DNA of 32,757 nt from contig MWYX01000044.1 of the NCBI GenBank assembly GCA_002050465.1, forward strand, positions 1 to 32,757, read 5' to 3'. This document shows positions 1 through 7,820 of the stretch, piece by piece (position 1 is the first letter of the stretch; each line of letters starts with the position of its first letter). A program made the position numbers and the translations under genes. The DNA is from Chitinophagales bacterium 65-1. GTDB lineage: Bacteria > Bacteroidota > Bacteroidia > Chitinophagales > Chitinophagaceae. The notes under the pieces were generated by a model. The model had not been told where the DNA came from. It saw nothing but the letters and a program-made list of their open reading frames with translations, and did no database searches.

Positions 1-227
1 CTATCTATCCTAATGCAAACTTTTAAAAAAGTATTGTGAACTGTTCAGCATCCTAGTAAGAAAGGGGACGGTGATAATCATGTTATGAAGGCTTAAATGC
101 CTATTCGGTTTTACCATCTTATTCCGTCCTCTGTTCTTTCAATATTTATTCTTTCTCAATTTATCGATTTATAAAAATGTAAACATAGGATTTGGTTTGC
201 TGCAAGGCGGCGTGACACATTCTAAGT

Positions 228-344
228 ATGCAATTAGACCGAATACAAGCGACACTTAAAACAGGAAATGAGCAATTGACTTGTAATGATAAGCTCTTAA
301 ACTTTTCATTGTTATGTAAGCTCCCCCGAAGTTGGTCCATTTAA
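228..344 (+). pseudogene. Short ORF running into the left end of an IS3-type element; possible interrupted gene start
   Basis: A 38-codon ATG frame starts MQLDRIQATLKTGNEQL. Its first 29 codons precede the apparent IS end near position 315; it then reads into the IS terminal repeat and stops at TAA 342-344. This is what an ORF cut by an IS insertion would look like. I do not recognise the peptide family and cannot find the missing 3' part beyond the IS remnant, so it may equally be a chance frame. No convincing promoter is visible. Confidence 0.2.
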
Positions 345-546
345 AAGTTGAATAAAATTCTAACTTTAAATGGATAATTATGAAAAAAACAAGATTCACC
401 GAAACACAAATTGTAAAAGCAATCCAGGTGCATGAGAACAGCAGGGATGCTAACATTTGCCGTGAACTGCAGATCACTACAGCAGCATTTTTACAAATGG
501 CGCCAGCGTTATGGAATATGAATGTAAGCGAACTCAAACCGGGCAT
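315..546 (+). mobile_element. Remnant of an IS3-family insertion sequence (left end plus start of orfA)
   Basis: The segment TGTAAGCTCCCCCGAAGTTG (315-334) followed by GTCCA has the look of an IS3-group terminal inverted repeat. It is followed after about 40 bp by the start of an orfA-type transposase gene at 380. An imperfect inverted repeat (337-349 with 362-373, one bulged base) lies between the end and the start codon. No orfB (DDE catalytic part) and no right inverted repeat are visible before the next gene at 585, so the element is a truncated relic. The right boundary near 546 is set only by where transposase similarity ends. Confidence 0.6.
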
Positions 547-577
547 CTTTTCCGGTTACAATTCCATAACATCATAA
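380..577 (+). pseudogene. Truncated, internally frameshifted IS3-type transposase orfA (HTH part)
   Basis: The 65-codon frame begins MKKTRFTETQIVKAIQVHEN and continues with a CRELQIT segment, the N-terminal helix-turn-helix typical of IS3/IS911 OrfA. After that the frame reads LQMAPALWNM, which is foreign to the family. Reading one base over at 489-516 gives FYKWRQRYG, the expected family sequence, and the original frame resumes at MNVSELK. A +1 change in the T run near 488-492 and a compensating change near 515-520 therefore scramble about ten residues. Similarity ends near 540 and the frame stops at 577, far short of a normal OrfA of roughly 90 or more residues. It is not expected to be functional. 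Confidence 0.7.
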
Positions 578-584
578 ACTCATC

Positions 585-1391
585 TCATCCTTTCCCTCTT
601 ACTTTAAATATCTCATTAAGCAATCCAGCTAAATGAACACCCCCTTTCAATAATTGTCTCTCCAATATTTGTATGTATTTAAAATTGTAATTGTATCCCA
701 ATTTCTCATCGGGTAATACATCACTATAAATTTTTTCTGCAATTTGATAGGATTCCCACATCCACTCACTAATGGGTTGCTTTTGCCACAGCATCCGCTG
801 TGCTTTAGTTGTATGATTAATAGCTTGAGTATATTCTGTATAGCTCAGCTGCTGAAAATCTATAAGCCTGCTATCCCACACCTGGTGCATATTTGAAGGT
901 GAATTAAACCATAATACCATTATCCTGTTGCCGCCCTGGTCGTCAGGCCTCCCTACATGCAGCGGCTGATGAATATCTCCTACAATATGTATAAGGAGCT
1001 TTAAATAAAACGCTTTCATTTCTTTTGTAAGCTGTTTATTTTTTAATTGCCTGGCTAAAAAATTCATCCTGGTATAAGCATTCACTGATGTGTCAGTTTT
1101 TAAAAAAGTTTGCACTTCCTTATACGTTAATCCCCCTTTCAGGTTTAAGTAATGCCAGGGAGAGAGATAATCGAATGTACTGTCAGACTTTATAAAATCA
1201 GACCAGTTACTCGCCATGGCAATAGATTCTGTTCCTAATATTCTTATCACTTCTTTTTTAGCATCAGATGTCAGATAGCTTTCGGCGATCTCACCAACTA
1301 TCCTGTGCCCCAGCACCCCCCATGCAATCGCATTAAAAGGCAGGTAAAAAAATAAACCAGCGATTAGTATTTTTTTTGAAAAATTTCTCAT
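585..1391 (-). CDS. Secreted S1/P1-type zinc nuclease
   Basis: This 268-residue protein belongs to the S1/P1 nuclease family: periplasmic or secreted single-strand-preferring nucleases with a trinuclear zinc site. A signal peptide covers residues 1-23, and cleavage before W24 would expose the Trp that supplies the N-terminal zinc ligand in this family. The other expected ligands are all visible: H29, D65, H80, H135, D139, H145, H169 and D173, in motifs WGVLGHR, SPWHYLNL, HIVGDIHQPLHVG and HQVWDSR. Length matches the family. It is the last gene of a closely spaced minus-strand group with a lipoprotein (43 bp gap) and malate dehydrogenase. A role in scavenging extracellular nucleic acid is family knowledge, not shown here. 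Confidence 0.9.
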   Translation of the reverse strand: MRNFSKKILIAGLFFYLPFNAIAWGVLGHRIVGEIAESYLTSDAKKEVIRILGTESIAMASNWSDFIKSDSTFDYLSPWHYLNLKGGLTYKEVQTFLKTDTSVNAYTRMNFLARQLKNKQLTKEMKAFYLKLLIHIVGDIHQPLHVGRPDDQGGNRIMVLWFNSPSNMHQVWDSRLIDFQQLSYTEYTQAINHTTKAQRMLWQKQPISEWMWESYQIAEKIYSDVLPDEKLGYNYNFKYIQILERQLLKGGVHLAGLLNEIFKVRGKG

Positions 1392-1434
1392 GTAAAAAGT
1401 TTTAATATAGTAATTTATAAGGCAGTAAATAATT

Positions 1435-2373
1435 CTATTTTTTTATTACTACTGTAAACAAACCGCTTGTCCCTTTATCATCATCCGAAACAAATACAAG
1501 CTGCATCTCTTTTTTATTTTCAGAAATAATACAAACTGATTCAATTTTATGTCCTTTAAATCTCTCATCCAGTTTTTCAAGATCAATTATTTTGTTTGGA
1601 TTAACCGCTATCAAATTTTTTTTTGCTGATATATTATTGATCATCCATAAATAGCTTTTGCCAATAGTTCCGTCGTCCACTGTATTGTAAGTATTCTCTG
1701 TGCTAACGGTTAGCAACAACTGATCAGAAAGCTTTGAATATTCGAGTCCGGAAACACCATTAAAAAAGGCCGTGTCAGTGTTTGATCCCACCTTGATAAT
1801 CTTAATTGCAGTGCTATCCTGGTTATTCCAGAAAGCATTTGAAGTAAATATTAAATGATTAGCGGGAATAGATTTATTGCCGCGGCTGGATAATACAATA
1901 CCAGCGGGAATGGAAGTTATTCCTTCTATATTTAAGGCATCAATTCCATCTTTTTTAAGGCGATCATAAAATGTGTTAAGATCCAGGCGGGTTTGTTGTT
2001 TATTGACAGGATTTATCAGCCACCCGGCATTACGATGTGGAGATAATGATCCGGAACCAACCAATAATATTTCATCTGCATTATTAATGGTTACTACAGT
2101 TGCTGCTTCCAGGTCAGGTTTTAATTCTTTTGATATTCTTTTTTGTTCTGATTCCAAAAGCCTGATACTGTCAGCAATCCGGAATGCAGTATCCATAATT
2201 AATAAATTGCCGGCATCATCACCAATTAAATAAATATTATTGTTGAAATATGTTATGCCGGAACCGGATGGATAATCGTTTAATAATTTGCTGTTCTTAA
2301 ATGTAAAATGGGGAGAGCAGCTTGTAAGCAAAAAAATAAATGCAATACAAAAGGCAATGGAATTAATTTTCAT
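1435..2373 (-). CDS. Lipoprotein of unknown function, probably beta-propeller-like
   Basis: A 312-residue protein with a lipoprotein signal peptide ending in the lipobox LLTSC (Cys19), so it should be lipid-anchored to a membrane. The mature part has recurring strand-like segments such as NNIYLIGDDAGNLLIMD and HKIESVCIISENKKEM, and conserved-looking acidic pieces (DLEAATVV, NIEGITS, VSGLEYS). This fits a beta-propeller, possibly of the esterase-like or phytase-like type or a DUF6929-like family, but I cannot name the family with certainty. The start lies 9 bp after the stop of mdh, so the two are probably co-transcribed; nothing in the sequence links the functions. Confidence 0.7.
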   Translation of the reverse strand: MKINSIAFCIAFIFLLTSCSPHFTFKNSKLLNDYPSGSGITYFNNNIYLIGDDAGNLLIMDTAFRIADSIRLLESEQKRISKELKPDLEAATVVTINNADEILLVGSGSLSPHRNAGWLINPVNKQQTRLDLNTFYDRLKKDGIDALNIEGITSIPAGIVLSSRGNKSIPANHLIFTSNAFWNNQDSTAIKIIKVGSNTDTAFFNGVSGLEYSKLSDQLLLTVSTENTYNTVDDGTIGKSYLWMINNISAKKNLIAVNPNKIIDLEKLDERFKGHKIESVCIISENKKEMQLVFVSDDDKGTSGLFTVVIKK

Positions 2374-2382
2374 CGTTCAAGC

Positions 2383-3318
2383 TTAAACATTCAGCGTTGC
2401 CAATACATTATTCATAGCTCTTACAGCATCTGCACTTTTATTAAATGCTGCCTGCTCTTCTTCATTTAGTTTGAAATCAATAATTTTTTCCCAGCCATTT
2501 TTGCCAACCACCACAGGTACACCAAGGCATATATCTTTTTGCCCATATTCACCATTAAGACTAACACAACAAGGCATTAACTTTTTTTCGTCCCGTATAA
2601 TTGTTTCAACCAATGCCGCACCTGCAGCGCCGGGTGCATACCAGGCTGATGTTCCCAATAAGCCTGTTAGTGTTGCGCCACCCACCATAGTATCAGATGC
2701 TATTTTTTTAAGTTGTTCTTCATTTATGATAGTACTAACCGGTGTTCCATTGTAAGTTGCCAGCCTTGTTAATGGTATCATGGTAGAATCTCCGTGCCCT
2801 CCAATAACCACTGCCTGCAGGTCAGCTGCAGAACAACCAATAGCTGTTGATAAATAATATTTAAACCGGCTGCTGTCTAAAATACCTCCCATCCCAATCA
2901 CTCTTTCCTTTGGTAAACCACTTGTCTGCAAAGCGAGGTGGGTCATTGTATCCATAGGGTTGCTGATAACAATAATTATTGCATCAGGCGAATGCTGCAG
3001 AATATTTTGTGTTACCCCTTTTACTATGCCAGCATTTATACCTATCAATTCTTCACGTGTCATGCCCGGCTTACGGGGTATACCGGAAGTAATAACCACT
3101 ACATTGCTTCCTTTTGTTTTTGAATAATCATTAGTACTGCCAACCACCTTTGTATCAAAGCCCAGTAAAGTGCATGTCTGCATCATATCAATAGCTTTGC
3201 CTTCTGCAAGTCCTTCTTTTATATCAAGTAAAACAAGTTCTTCGCAAAGTTCTTTTCTTGCAATATTATCAGCAGTGGTTGCACCCACTGCGCCTGCACC
3301 TACAACAGTTACTTTCAT
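2383..3318 (-). CDS. mdh: Malate dehydrogenase (LDH-like type)
   Basis: A 311-residue NAD-dependent malate dehydrogenase that interconverts malate and oxaloacetate in the TCA cycle (cytoplasm). The Rossmann motif GAGAVGATTADN is at residues 7-18. The substrate-binding loop SGIPRKPGMTREEL carries both Arg residues expected of malate rather than lactate specificity. ISNPMDTMTHLA and the catalytic-His motif GGHGDSTMIPL follow in the right order. Length is normal for the LDH-like MDH class found in Bacteroidota. It is the first gene of a minus-strand group and has a candidate -7 box upstream at 3357-3364. Confidence 0.95.
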   Translation of the reverse strand: MKVTVVGAGAVGATTADNIARKELCEELVLLDIKEGLAEGKAIDMMQTCTLLGFDTKVVGSTNDYSKTKGSNVVVITSGIPRKPGMTREELIGINAGIVKGVTQNILQHSPDAIIIVISNPMDTMTHLALQTSGLPKERVIGMGGILDSSRFKYYLSTAIGCSAADLQAVVIGGHGDSTMIPLTRLATYNGTPVSTIINEEQLKKIASDTMVGGATLTGLLGTSAWYAPGAAGAALVETIIRDEKKLMPCCVSLNGEYGQKDICLGVPVVVGKNGWEKIIDFKLNEEEQAAFNKSADAVRAMNNVLATLNV

Positions 3319-3356
3319 CTCTTAGTTATTTAATGTAAAAATCTTTAGTAGCGGAG

Positions 3357-3364
3357 CAAAGGTA
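3357..3364 (-). promoter_or_regulatory. Candidate Bacteroidota -7 box for mdh
   Basis: On the minus strand the sequence reads TACCTTTG, a full match to the TAnnTTTG consensus used by the primary sigma factor of Bacteroidota. It lies about 40 bases before the mdh ATG, leaving a plausible leader. No clear -33 TTTG is seen at standard spacing, so the call rests on the -7 element alone. Confidence 0.45.
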
Positions 3365-3459
3365 ACAGATTACAAATTTTATTTATAAAATTCTTAACTA
3401 CATTCCAAATATGTTTATTTATTTTCTACGGTCTATTCTTTTTAGATTGGCAATATCTC

Positions 3460-4143
3460 ATGAAAAGAATTGTATTGATTTCGTTGATTTATTCGGGTAT
3501 GGTTCTTTCTTCTTTTTCACAAAAAGTAGAACTTACTGCTGTTTATGATGGAAATAATGCTATAGTTAAACTTAACTGGAACATGGTGATGAGCAATTCC
3601 AAAACCAGCTATCTTTTACTAAGAAGTGCTGATGGTATTGCATGGACAGAAGCAGCAAGGGACCGCATGCTTAGAAATTACACTGAGGATGATATATTTT
3701 TTTTTAATGATAAACATTATTTCCCAGGTAAAAATCTTTACAGGATAAGGATATACGATGGAAATAATAATACAATTGCATTGTCCCCTATTGTTGCTGT
3801 AAATACTCAAATAATAAAACCAGCCAGCCCCGTAACTGCTGTAAAGGAAAATAATAAACAATCGCAACGTAATACAATTCCAAAAAGTAATAATGACTGG
3901 GTGATTTATCCTAATCCTGCAAAAGACTTTTTAAAACTTGCTTATAAAGGTTCGGCCGATTTAAAAGGAGTTGTAAATGTGCAGATACAGGATGCAAGTG
4001 GAAGGGTTGTAATCAACTACCGCTCAGGCTCTATGTACAGAACAATTGAAATTTCAATTTCCAATCTGCAAAAGGGTGCATACTTTATCCGCGTAACTGT
4101 ATTAAATGAATTAATGATGAGCCAAAAGTTTATTAAACAATAA
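3460..4143 (+). CDS. Secreted protein with T9SS type A C-terminal sorting domain
   Basis: A 227-residue protein with an N-terminal signal peptide (about residues 1-20). Residues 20-110 hold a beta-rich region (VELTAVYDGNNAIVKLNW, ending in LYRIRIYDGNN) resembling a fibronectin-like module. A Ser/Asn/Lys-rich linker follows. The C-terminal 80 residues begin DWVIYPNPAKDFLKLAY and end with GAYFIRVTVLNELMMSQKFI, the pattern of T9SS type A sorting domains (YPNP near the start, KG.Y.I.V near the end). Such proteins are exported by Sec, then moved across the outer membrane by the T9SS and usually cleaved or anchored. No enzymatic domain is seen, so its role is unknown. Confidence 0.8.
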   Translation: MKRIVLISLIYSGMVLSSFSQKVELTAVYDGNNAIVKLNWNMVMSNSKTSYLLLRSADGIAWTEAARDRMLRNYTEDDIFFFNDKHYFPGKNLYRIRIYDGNNNTIALSPIVAVNTQIIKPASPVTAVKENNKQSQRNTIPKSNNDWVIYPNPAKDFLKLAYKGSADLKGVVNVQIQDASGRVVINYRSGSMYRTIEISISNLQKGAYFIRVTVLNELMMSQKFIKQ

Positions 4144-4270
4144 GAATAAACAATCGCAGCCTATCAACTACCTATGCGTATCTTTTTAAGGTCTTCATGT
4201 GGATAATGATTTAGTTCCAAAATAAAGATTGATTAACTTCATCTTTTGTTTTGGAATTTTAATTTGTAAA

Positions 4271-4329
4271 ACGGTTGGTGAGGACACCAACCGTGGCAGG
4301 TAGCCGTGGTCGGTGTCCCCATCGACCAC
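4271..4329. repeat. Twin hairpins, REP-like, in the plsX upstream region
   Basis: Two hairpins lie side by side. The first is a perfect 10-bp stem (ACGGTTGGTG 4271-4280 with CACCAACCGT 4285-4294) around the tetraloop AGGA. The second is a 10-bp stem (4306-4315 with 4320-4329, one G:T) around TCCC. The two arms resemble each other (GGTTGGTG and GGTCGGTG), so they look like a related pair, as in repetitive extragenic palindromes. They end 24 bases before the plsX start and could also affect its mRNA leader. Whether the unit recurs in the genome cannot be seen here. Confidence 0.6.
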
Positions 4330-4353
4330 TTTTGAAGATTAACCAACGAACTA

Positions 4354-5289
4354 ATGAAGATAGCATTGGATATGATGGGCGGCGACTTTGCACCTCTGGA
4401 AGCCATAAAGGGTGTTGAAGAATATCTGCAAATACGAAATGCTGAGACTACATTACTTCTCATTGGTGATGAGCCGGCAATAAACGAATTGTTGGAGCAA
4501 CATAATATTTCAACAGATAACTTACAGATAATTCATGCCTCACAGGTTATTGAAATGCATGAGCATCCTACTAAAGCTTTAAAAGAAAAAAAGCATTCCT
4601 CCATAGCCATAGGTTTTCATTTACTGGCAAAAAGCAAGGCAGATGCATTTATCAGTGCAGGTAATACCGGGGCAATGATGGTAGGAGCACTCTTCAGTAT
4701 TAAAGCAATTGAGGGTGTGCTGCGACCAACCATTGGAGCTTATTTGCCCAGAGAAGATGGCACACTTGGCTTACTGGTTGATGTGGGATTGAACGGAGAT
4801 TGTAAACCTGAAAACTTATCGCAATTTGCATTGCTGGGCTCATTATTTGCAAAGCATATTTTAAACTTTGATAATCCACGGGTTGGTTTGATTAACCTTG
4901 GCGAAGAAGAAGGCAAAGGAAATATTTTAACGCAGGCTACTTATCCATTGCTTAAAGAAAATAAAAAAATAAATTTTATAGGCAATGTTGAAGGTCGCGA
5001 CCTGTTAACCGATAAAGCAGATGTAATGGTTTGCGAGGGCTTCACCGGCAATGTTATTTTAAAATTTGCAGAATCCATTTATGATATTGTTCGTCGCCGG
5101 CAAATTAACGATGCGCATTTTAACCGCTTTAATTTTGAAATATATGGAGGCGTACCTGTATTAGGTGTAAACAAACCTGTTATAATCGGCCATGGAATAT
5201 CGCATGCCATTGCTTTTAAGAATATGATATTGATGGCAGAAAAAATGTTGGAAAAAGATCTAACCGGTAAAATAAGAAACAGCTTATAG
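4354..5289 (+). CDS. plsX: Phosphate acyltransferase PlsX
   Basis: A 311-residue PlsX, which converts acyl-ACP and phosphate to acyl-phosphate, the acyl donor for PlsY in phospholipid synthesis (peripheral membrane enzyme). The start MKIALDMMGGDFAPLEAIKG is diagnostic. ISAGNTGAMM, LVDVGLN, LINLGEEEGKGN and VCEGFTGNVILKFAES follow in family order, and length is normal. In many bacteria plsX sits between rpmF and fabH; neither gene is adjacent here. The start codon follows the twin hairpins. The next gene is convergent. Confidence 0.95.
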   Translation: MKIALDMMGGDFAPLEAIKGVEEYLQIRNAETTLLLIGDEPAINELLEQHNISTDNLQIIHASQVIEMHEHPTKALKEKKHSSIAIGFHLLAKSKADAFISAGNTGAMMVGALFSIKAIEGVLRPTIGAYLPREDGTLGLLVDVGLNGDCKPENLSQFALLGSLFAKHILNFDNPRVGLINLGEEEGKGNILTQATYPLLKENKKINFIGNVEGRDLLTDKADVMVCEGFTGNVILKFAESIYDIVRRRQINDAHFNRFNFEIYGGVPVLGVNKPVIIGHGISHAIAFKNMILMAEKMLEKDLTGKIRNSL

Positions 5290-5345
5290 TACCGGATGCC
5301 ACAAAAATCTCTTACTCTTTTTTTAGCACAACATCTTATGCCCTG

Positions 5346-5876
5346 CTAACTGGTATCGAAGAGCTTTTTGTCCTCTTTTTTACGGAATATATTATCCAAA
5401 AATTTTTTAAACCCGCTTTTACGTTTTTTCTCTTTTTCTTCTTTCTGACCTGCCTTTTTATCTTTTAAGATCTTTAAAGAATCCTCTTTAATCCTGCCTT
5501 TTTTAGCATTTAATACCTTTAAAGAATCCTCAATAAACTTTTTATTAATTTCTTCCGAAGAACTATATAATACAGTACCATAAATTAACTGGTGATGATC
5601 ATTATCGAGGTATACCGGCAGGGATGGATTAGTAATCAAAACCTTTTTATTCAACAAAGAATTTTCCTCGCTGGTTAAAGTATTTTTTTGTTGCCATACA
5701 CCCTGCACGGAATCAAAAACGAAATAATATTTTTGTTCTATATCATAATAAATATTAGCCCGGGGATAATAATCATAAGTATTACCATGCTTTGTACCAG
5801 CCTGCGTTGATTTTTCCGCCTGCTGACAGGATAAAAAAAACAAAATGCATAAAAAAAATAATAGAGTGCTTTTCAT
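5346..5876 (-). CDS. Lysine-rich lipoprotein at the end of the kinase/SEDS-PBP operon
   Basis: I start the gene at the ATG at 5876 (176 residues) because MKSTLLFFLCILFFLSCQQ is then a clean lipoprotein signal with lipobox FLSC. The longer frame (start 5927) adds a second hydrophobic stretch and overlaps the kinase gene. The mature part contains ANIYYDIEQKYYFVFD, then a predicted globular region. The C-terminal third is strongly charged (Lys/Glu/Asp repeats such as LKILKDKKAGQKEEKEKKRK). The family is not recognised. It follows the kinase gene by about 34 bases and is probably the last operon gene. The YYD motif recurs in the small lipoprotein at 16130. Confidence 0.7.
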   Translation of the reverse strand: MKSTLLFFLCILFFLSCQQAEKSTQAGTKHGNTYDYYPRANIYYDIEQKYYFVFDSVQGVWQQKNTLTSEENSLLNKKVLITNPSLPVYLDNDHHQLIYGTVLYSSSEEINKKFIEDSLKVLNAKKGRIKEDSLKILKDKKAGQKEEKEKKRKSGFKKFLDNIFRKKEDKKLFDTS

Positions 5877-5910
5877 ATTAGTAAACTTATAAACGACCAG
5901 GAAAAATATC

Positions 5911-7812
5911 TTACTCAACTGTATCATTATTTTGGAATGATTGCCGGATGTTCAACTCATCAATCAACCTTTTTGCTAAAGTATCGCCCGCCATCATAGA
6001 TTCAGTAAGTAATTTTGTGCCCTTATAAACATCTCTTTTGTAACCGCAGTTATCATAATTATTAATTTCAAGTATATCCTGGTTATCTGCAAAAATGTAT
6101 AAAAAACCTAAGGTTCTTTTGGCAGGAATGTATCCTGAATTGGAAGCTTCCTCAATTAGGGTGTAGGCTTTAACACAATCAATGTTTGTATTTCTGCCTT
6201 GTAATCCAAGATTTCCATATTCGTACATGGCTTCAGGAACTTTTTGCTCAACGAGGTAACTGTAAATGTATAAAGCTTGTTTAGTTTTGCGTTCGTTCAT
6301 CAGCTTTCTTGCATCTGCAAGCTGGTTATTTACATCGTCGGCGGAAGATGAAATATTTAAGTCAGGTTCCCTGGTATTCCATTGATCGAGGGTCAACAAA
6401 TCTGATTTTCTTAGCCACCCTTTTGAAGTTTGCCCCCTGCTGTTGGTAAACTCTGTATAGATAAACCCGTTTTTTTCATTGAGCGAAGTAATGATATCAT
6501 TTGAAGGAACCATGTAGGCAGAACGCCTTGTTGCAACATCAGGCTGATCATAAAAATATGCCCTTGCGACTAACACTTTATATTGAGCTGTGGTTTTTTT
6601 GGCAGCCGCCGTTGGTATGGGGTCGGGGGATTTATTAATAGCCGGTTTATCTTTCTGATTATAATACCAATACATTCCTCCGGCCGTAAGGGCCATAAGC
6701 AAAAAGAAAAATAAAAAGGGAAAAGCACCCTTTTTTCGGCTTGGCATATATTCAGAACTGGTTTGTGAAATCCGTTGAGCATTATTATTTTCTCTTTGCT
6801 GAAATAATGATAATTGTTGCAGCAACGTATCTCTTTCCTCAATTAATTTATGTTTCTCCTGCTGTAATTGCAGCACTTCATCACTTATTGTAATAGAGGG
6901 GATAGCCTTTGTGTTTCTTAAAACAATATAATTATGTAATGCTTCGCCATCATTAAACCGTTGCTCAGGTTTTTTCTGCAGGCAGATATAAATTGTATTA
7001 ACCAGCCATTCGGGAACCTGCATTTCATTGGCTCTTCTTTCTTCGCTCCAGGTAGATGGCATTGCATTTTTTCGTAATGCAAGCACGTCCGGCGGTTCTT
7101 TTTCCATGTGGGCAAGCATCACATTATTTCTGGCTGTTTCACCTTTGTCAATTATAGGAAACGGAACCGTACCGCTCACCAGTTCAAACAATACTATTCC
7201 AAAACTATATACGTCTGTCTGCTTTAAAATATGGCCTTCATTTTGTTCGGGCGCCATAAATTCTATAGCACCGGCCTGGCGTAAACTGGTGCGTCTTTGC
7301 TCATCGGTCATAATTGCCATACCAAAATCCAGTAAAACATAATTCCCGGTATGAACGTTGAATTTAATATTATTGGCTTTAATATCCCCATGCTTTACAT
7401 CAGCCTTGTGGCAATGTAATAATGCATTGGATAACTGATCAGCAACTTTTATTACTTCTTTAATGCTGAAGATGGGGTCATTGGGACTTTGTAATAATTC
7501 TTCCAGGTCTGGTCCTTCAATATATTCCATTTCAATAAATGGAAGTGAACCGGTTTCGGTGATACCCGAACTTAAAATTTTTACAACATTTGGGTTAGGA
7601 TTTTTATTTACTCTTTTAAGCTTGTTTACTTCGTTTTCAAAATCAGTAAAATGTTTGTCATCGGGCGACTCACTGTAAATGGGTGTAGGCAACAGCTTAA
7701 CTGCTGTAATAATTTCACCGGTACGCCTGGCTTTATAAACTGATCCCTGGCCGCCTGTTCGTAATGCACCCAAATTCTCCAGCCCTTCAGTAATTGTAAA
7801 AACTTTAGCCAT
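5911..7812 (-). CDS. Transmembrane Ser/Thr protein kinase with SH3-like and Sel1-like extracytoplasmic region
   Basis: A 633-residue Hanks-type kinase. The cytoplasmic kinase domain (about 1-295) has the Gly-rich loop GGQGSVYKA, Lys39 in AVKLLP, HGDIKANNIKFN (catalytic D143, N148), LLDFGMA (162-164 DFG) and an APEQ motif (187-190). The residue before the catalytic Asp is Gly rather than Arg, so it is a non-RD type. A short coiled coil (about 312-340), one membrane segment (362-384), an SH3-like domain (about 411-475, ending KGWLRKSDLL) and Sel1-like helices (about 498-590) follow. The outside part replaces the PASTA repeats of PknB-type kinases. The start lies 8 bp after the FHA gene stop. 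It probably acts with the PP2C phosphatase of the same operon. Confidence 0.9.
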   Translation of the reverse strand: MAKVFTITEGLENLGALRTGGQGSVYKARRTGEIITAVKLLPTPIYSESPDDKHFTDFENEVNKLKRVNKNPNPNVVKILSSGITETGSLPFIEMEYIEGPDLEELLQSPNDPIFSIKEVIKVADQLSNALLHCHKADVKHGDIKANNIKFNVHTGNYVLLDFGMAIMTDEQRRTSLRQAGAIEFMAPEQNEGHILKQTDVYSFGIVLFELVSGTVPFPIIDKGETARNNVMLAHMEKEPPDVLALRKNAMPSTWSEERRANEMQVPEWLVNTIYICLQKKPEQRFNDGEALHNYIVLRNTKAIPSITISDEVLQLQQEKHKLIEERDTLLQQLSLFQQRENNNAQRISQTSSEYMPSRKKGAFPFLFFFLLMALTAGGMYWYYNQKDKPAINKSPDPIPTAAAKKTTAQYKVLVARAYFYDQPDVATRRSAYMVPSNDIITSLNEKNGFIYTEFTNSRGQTSKGWLRKSDLLTLDQWNTREPDLNISSSADDVNNQLADARKLMNERKTKQALYIYSYLVEQKVPEAMYEYGNLGLQGRNTNIDCVKAYTLIEEASNSGYIPAKRTLGFLYIFADNQDILEINNYDNCGYKRDVYKGTKLLTESMMAGDTLAKRLIDELNIRQSFQNNDTVE

Positions 7813-7820
7813 TACATTAA

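Noticed and set aside
66-129. Inverted GGACGG/CCGTCC pair as a possible hairpin or RNA
   Set aside because: Only six bases pair over a 52-base loop and nothing else supports an RNA gene. Positions 1-227 hold no feature I can support.
256-546. 96-residue minus-strand frame across the IS remnant
   Set aside because: It lies antisense to the transposase relic, and its composition does not resemble a real protein.
5877-5927. Longer start for the operon-end lipoprotein
   Set aside because: It overlaps the kinase gene and puts a second hydrophobic stretch before a complete lipoprotein signal.
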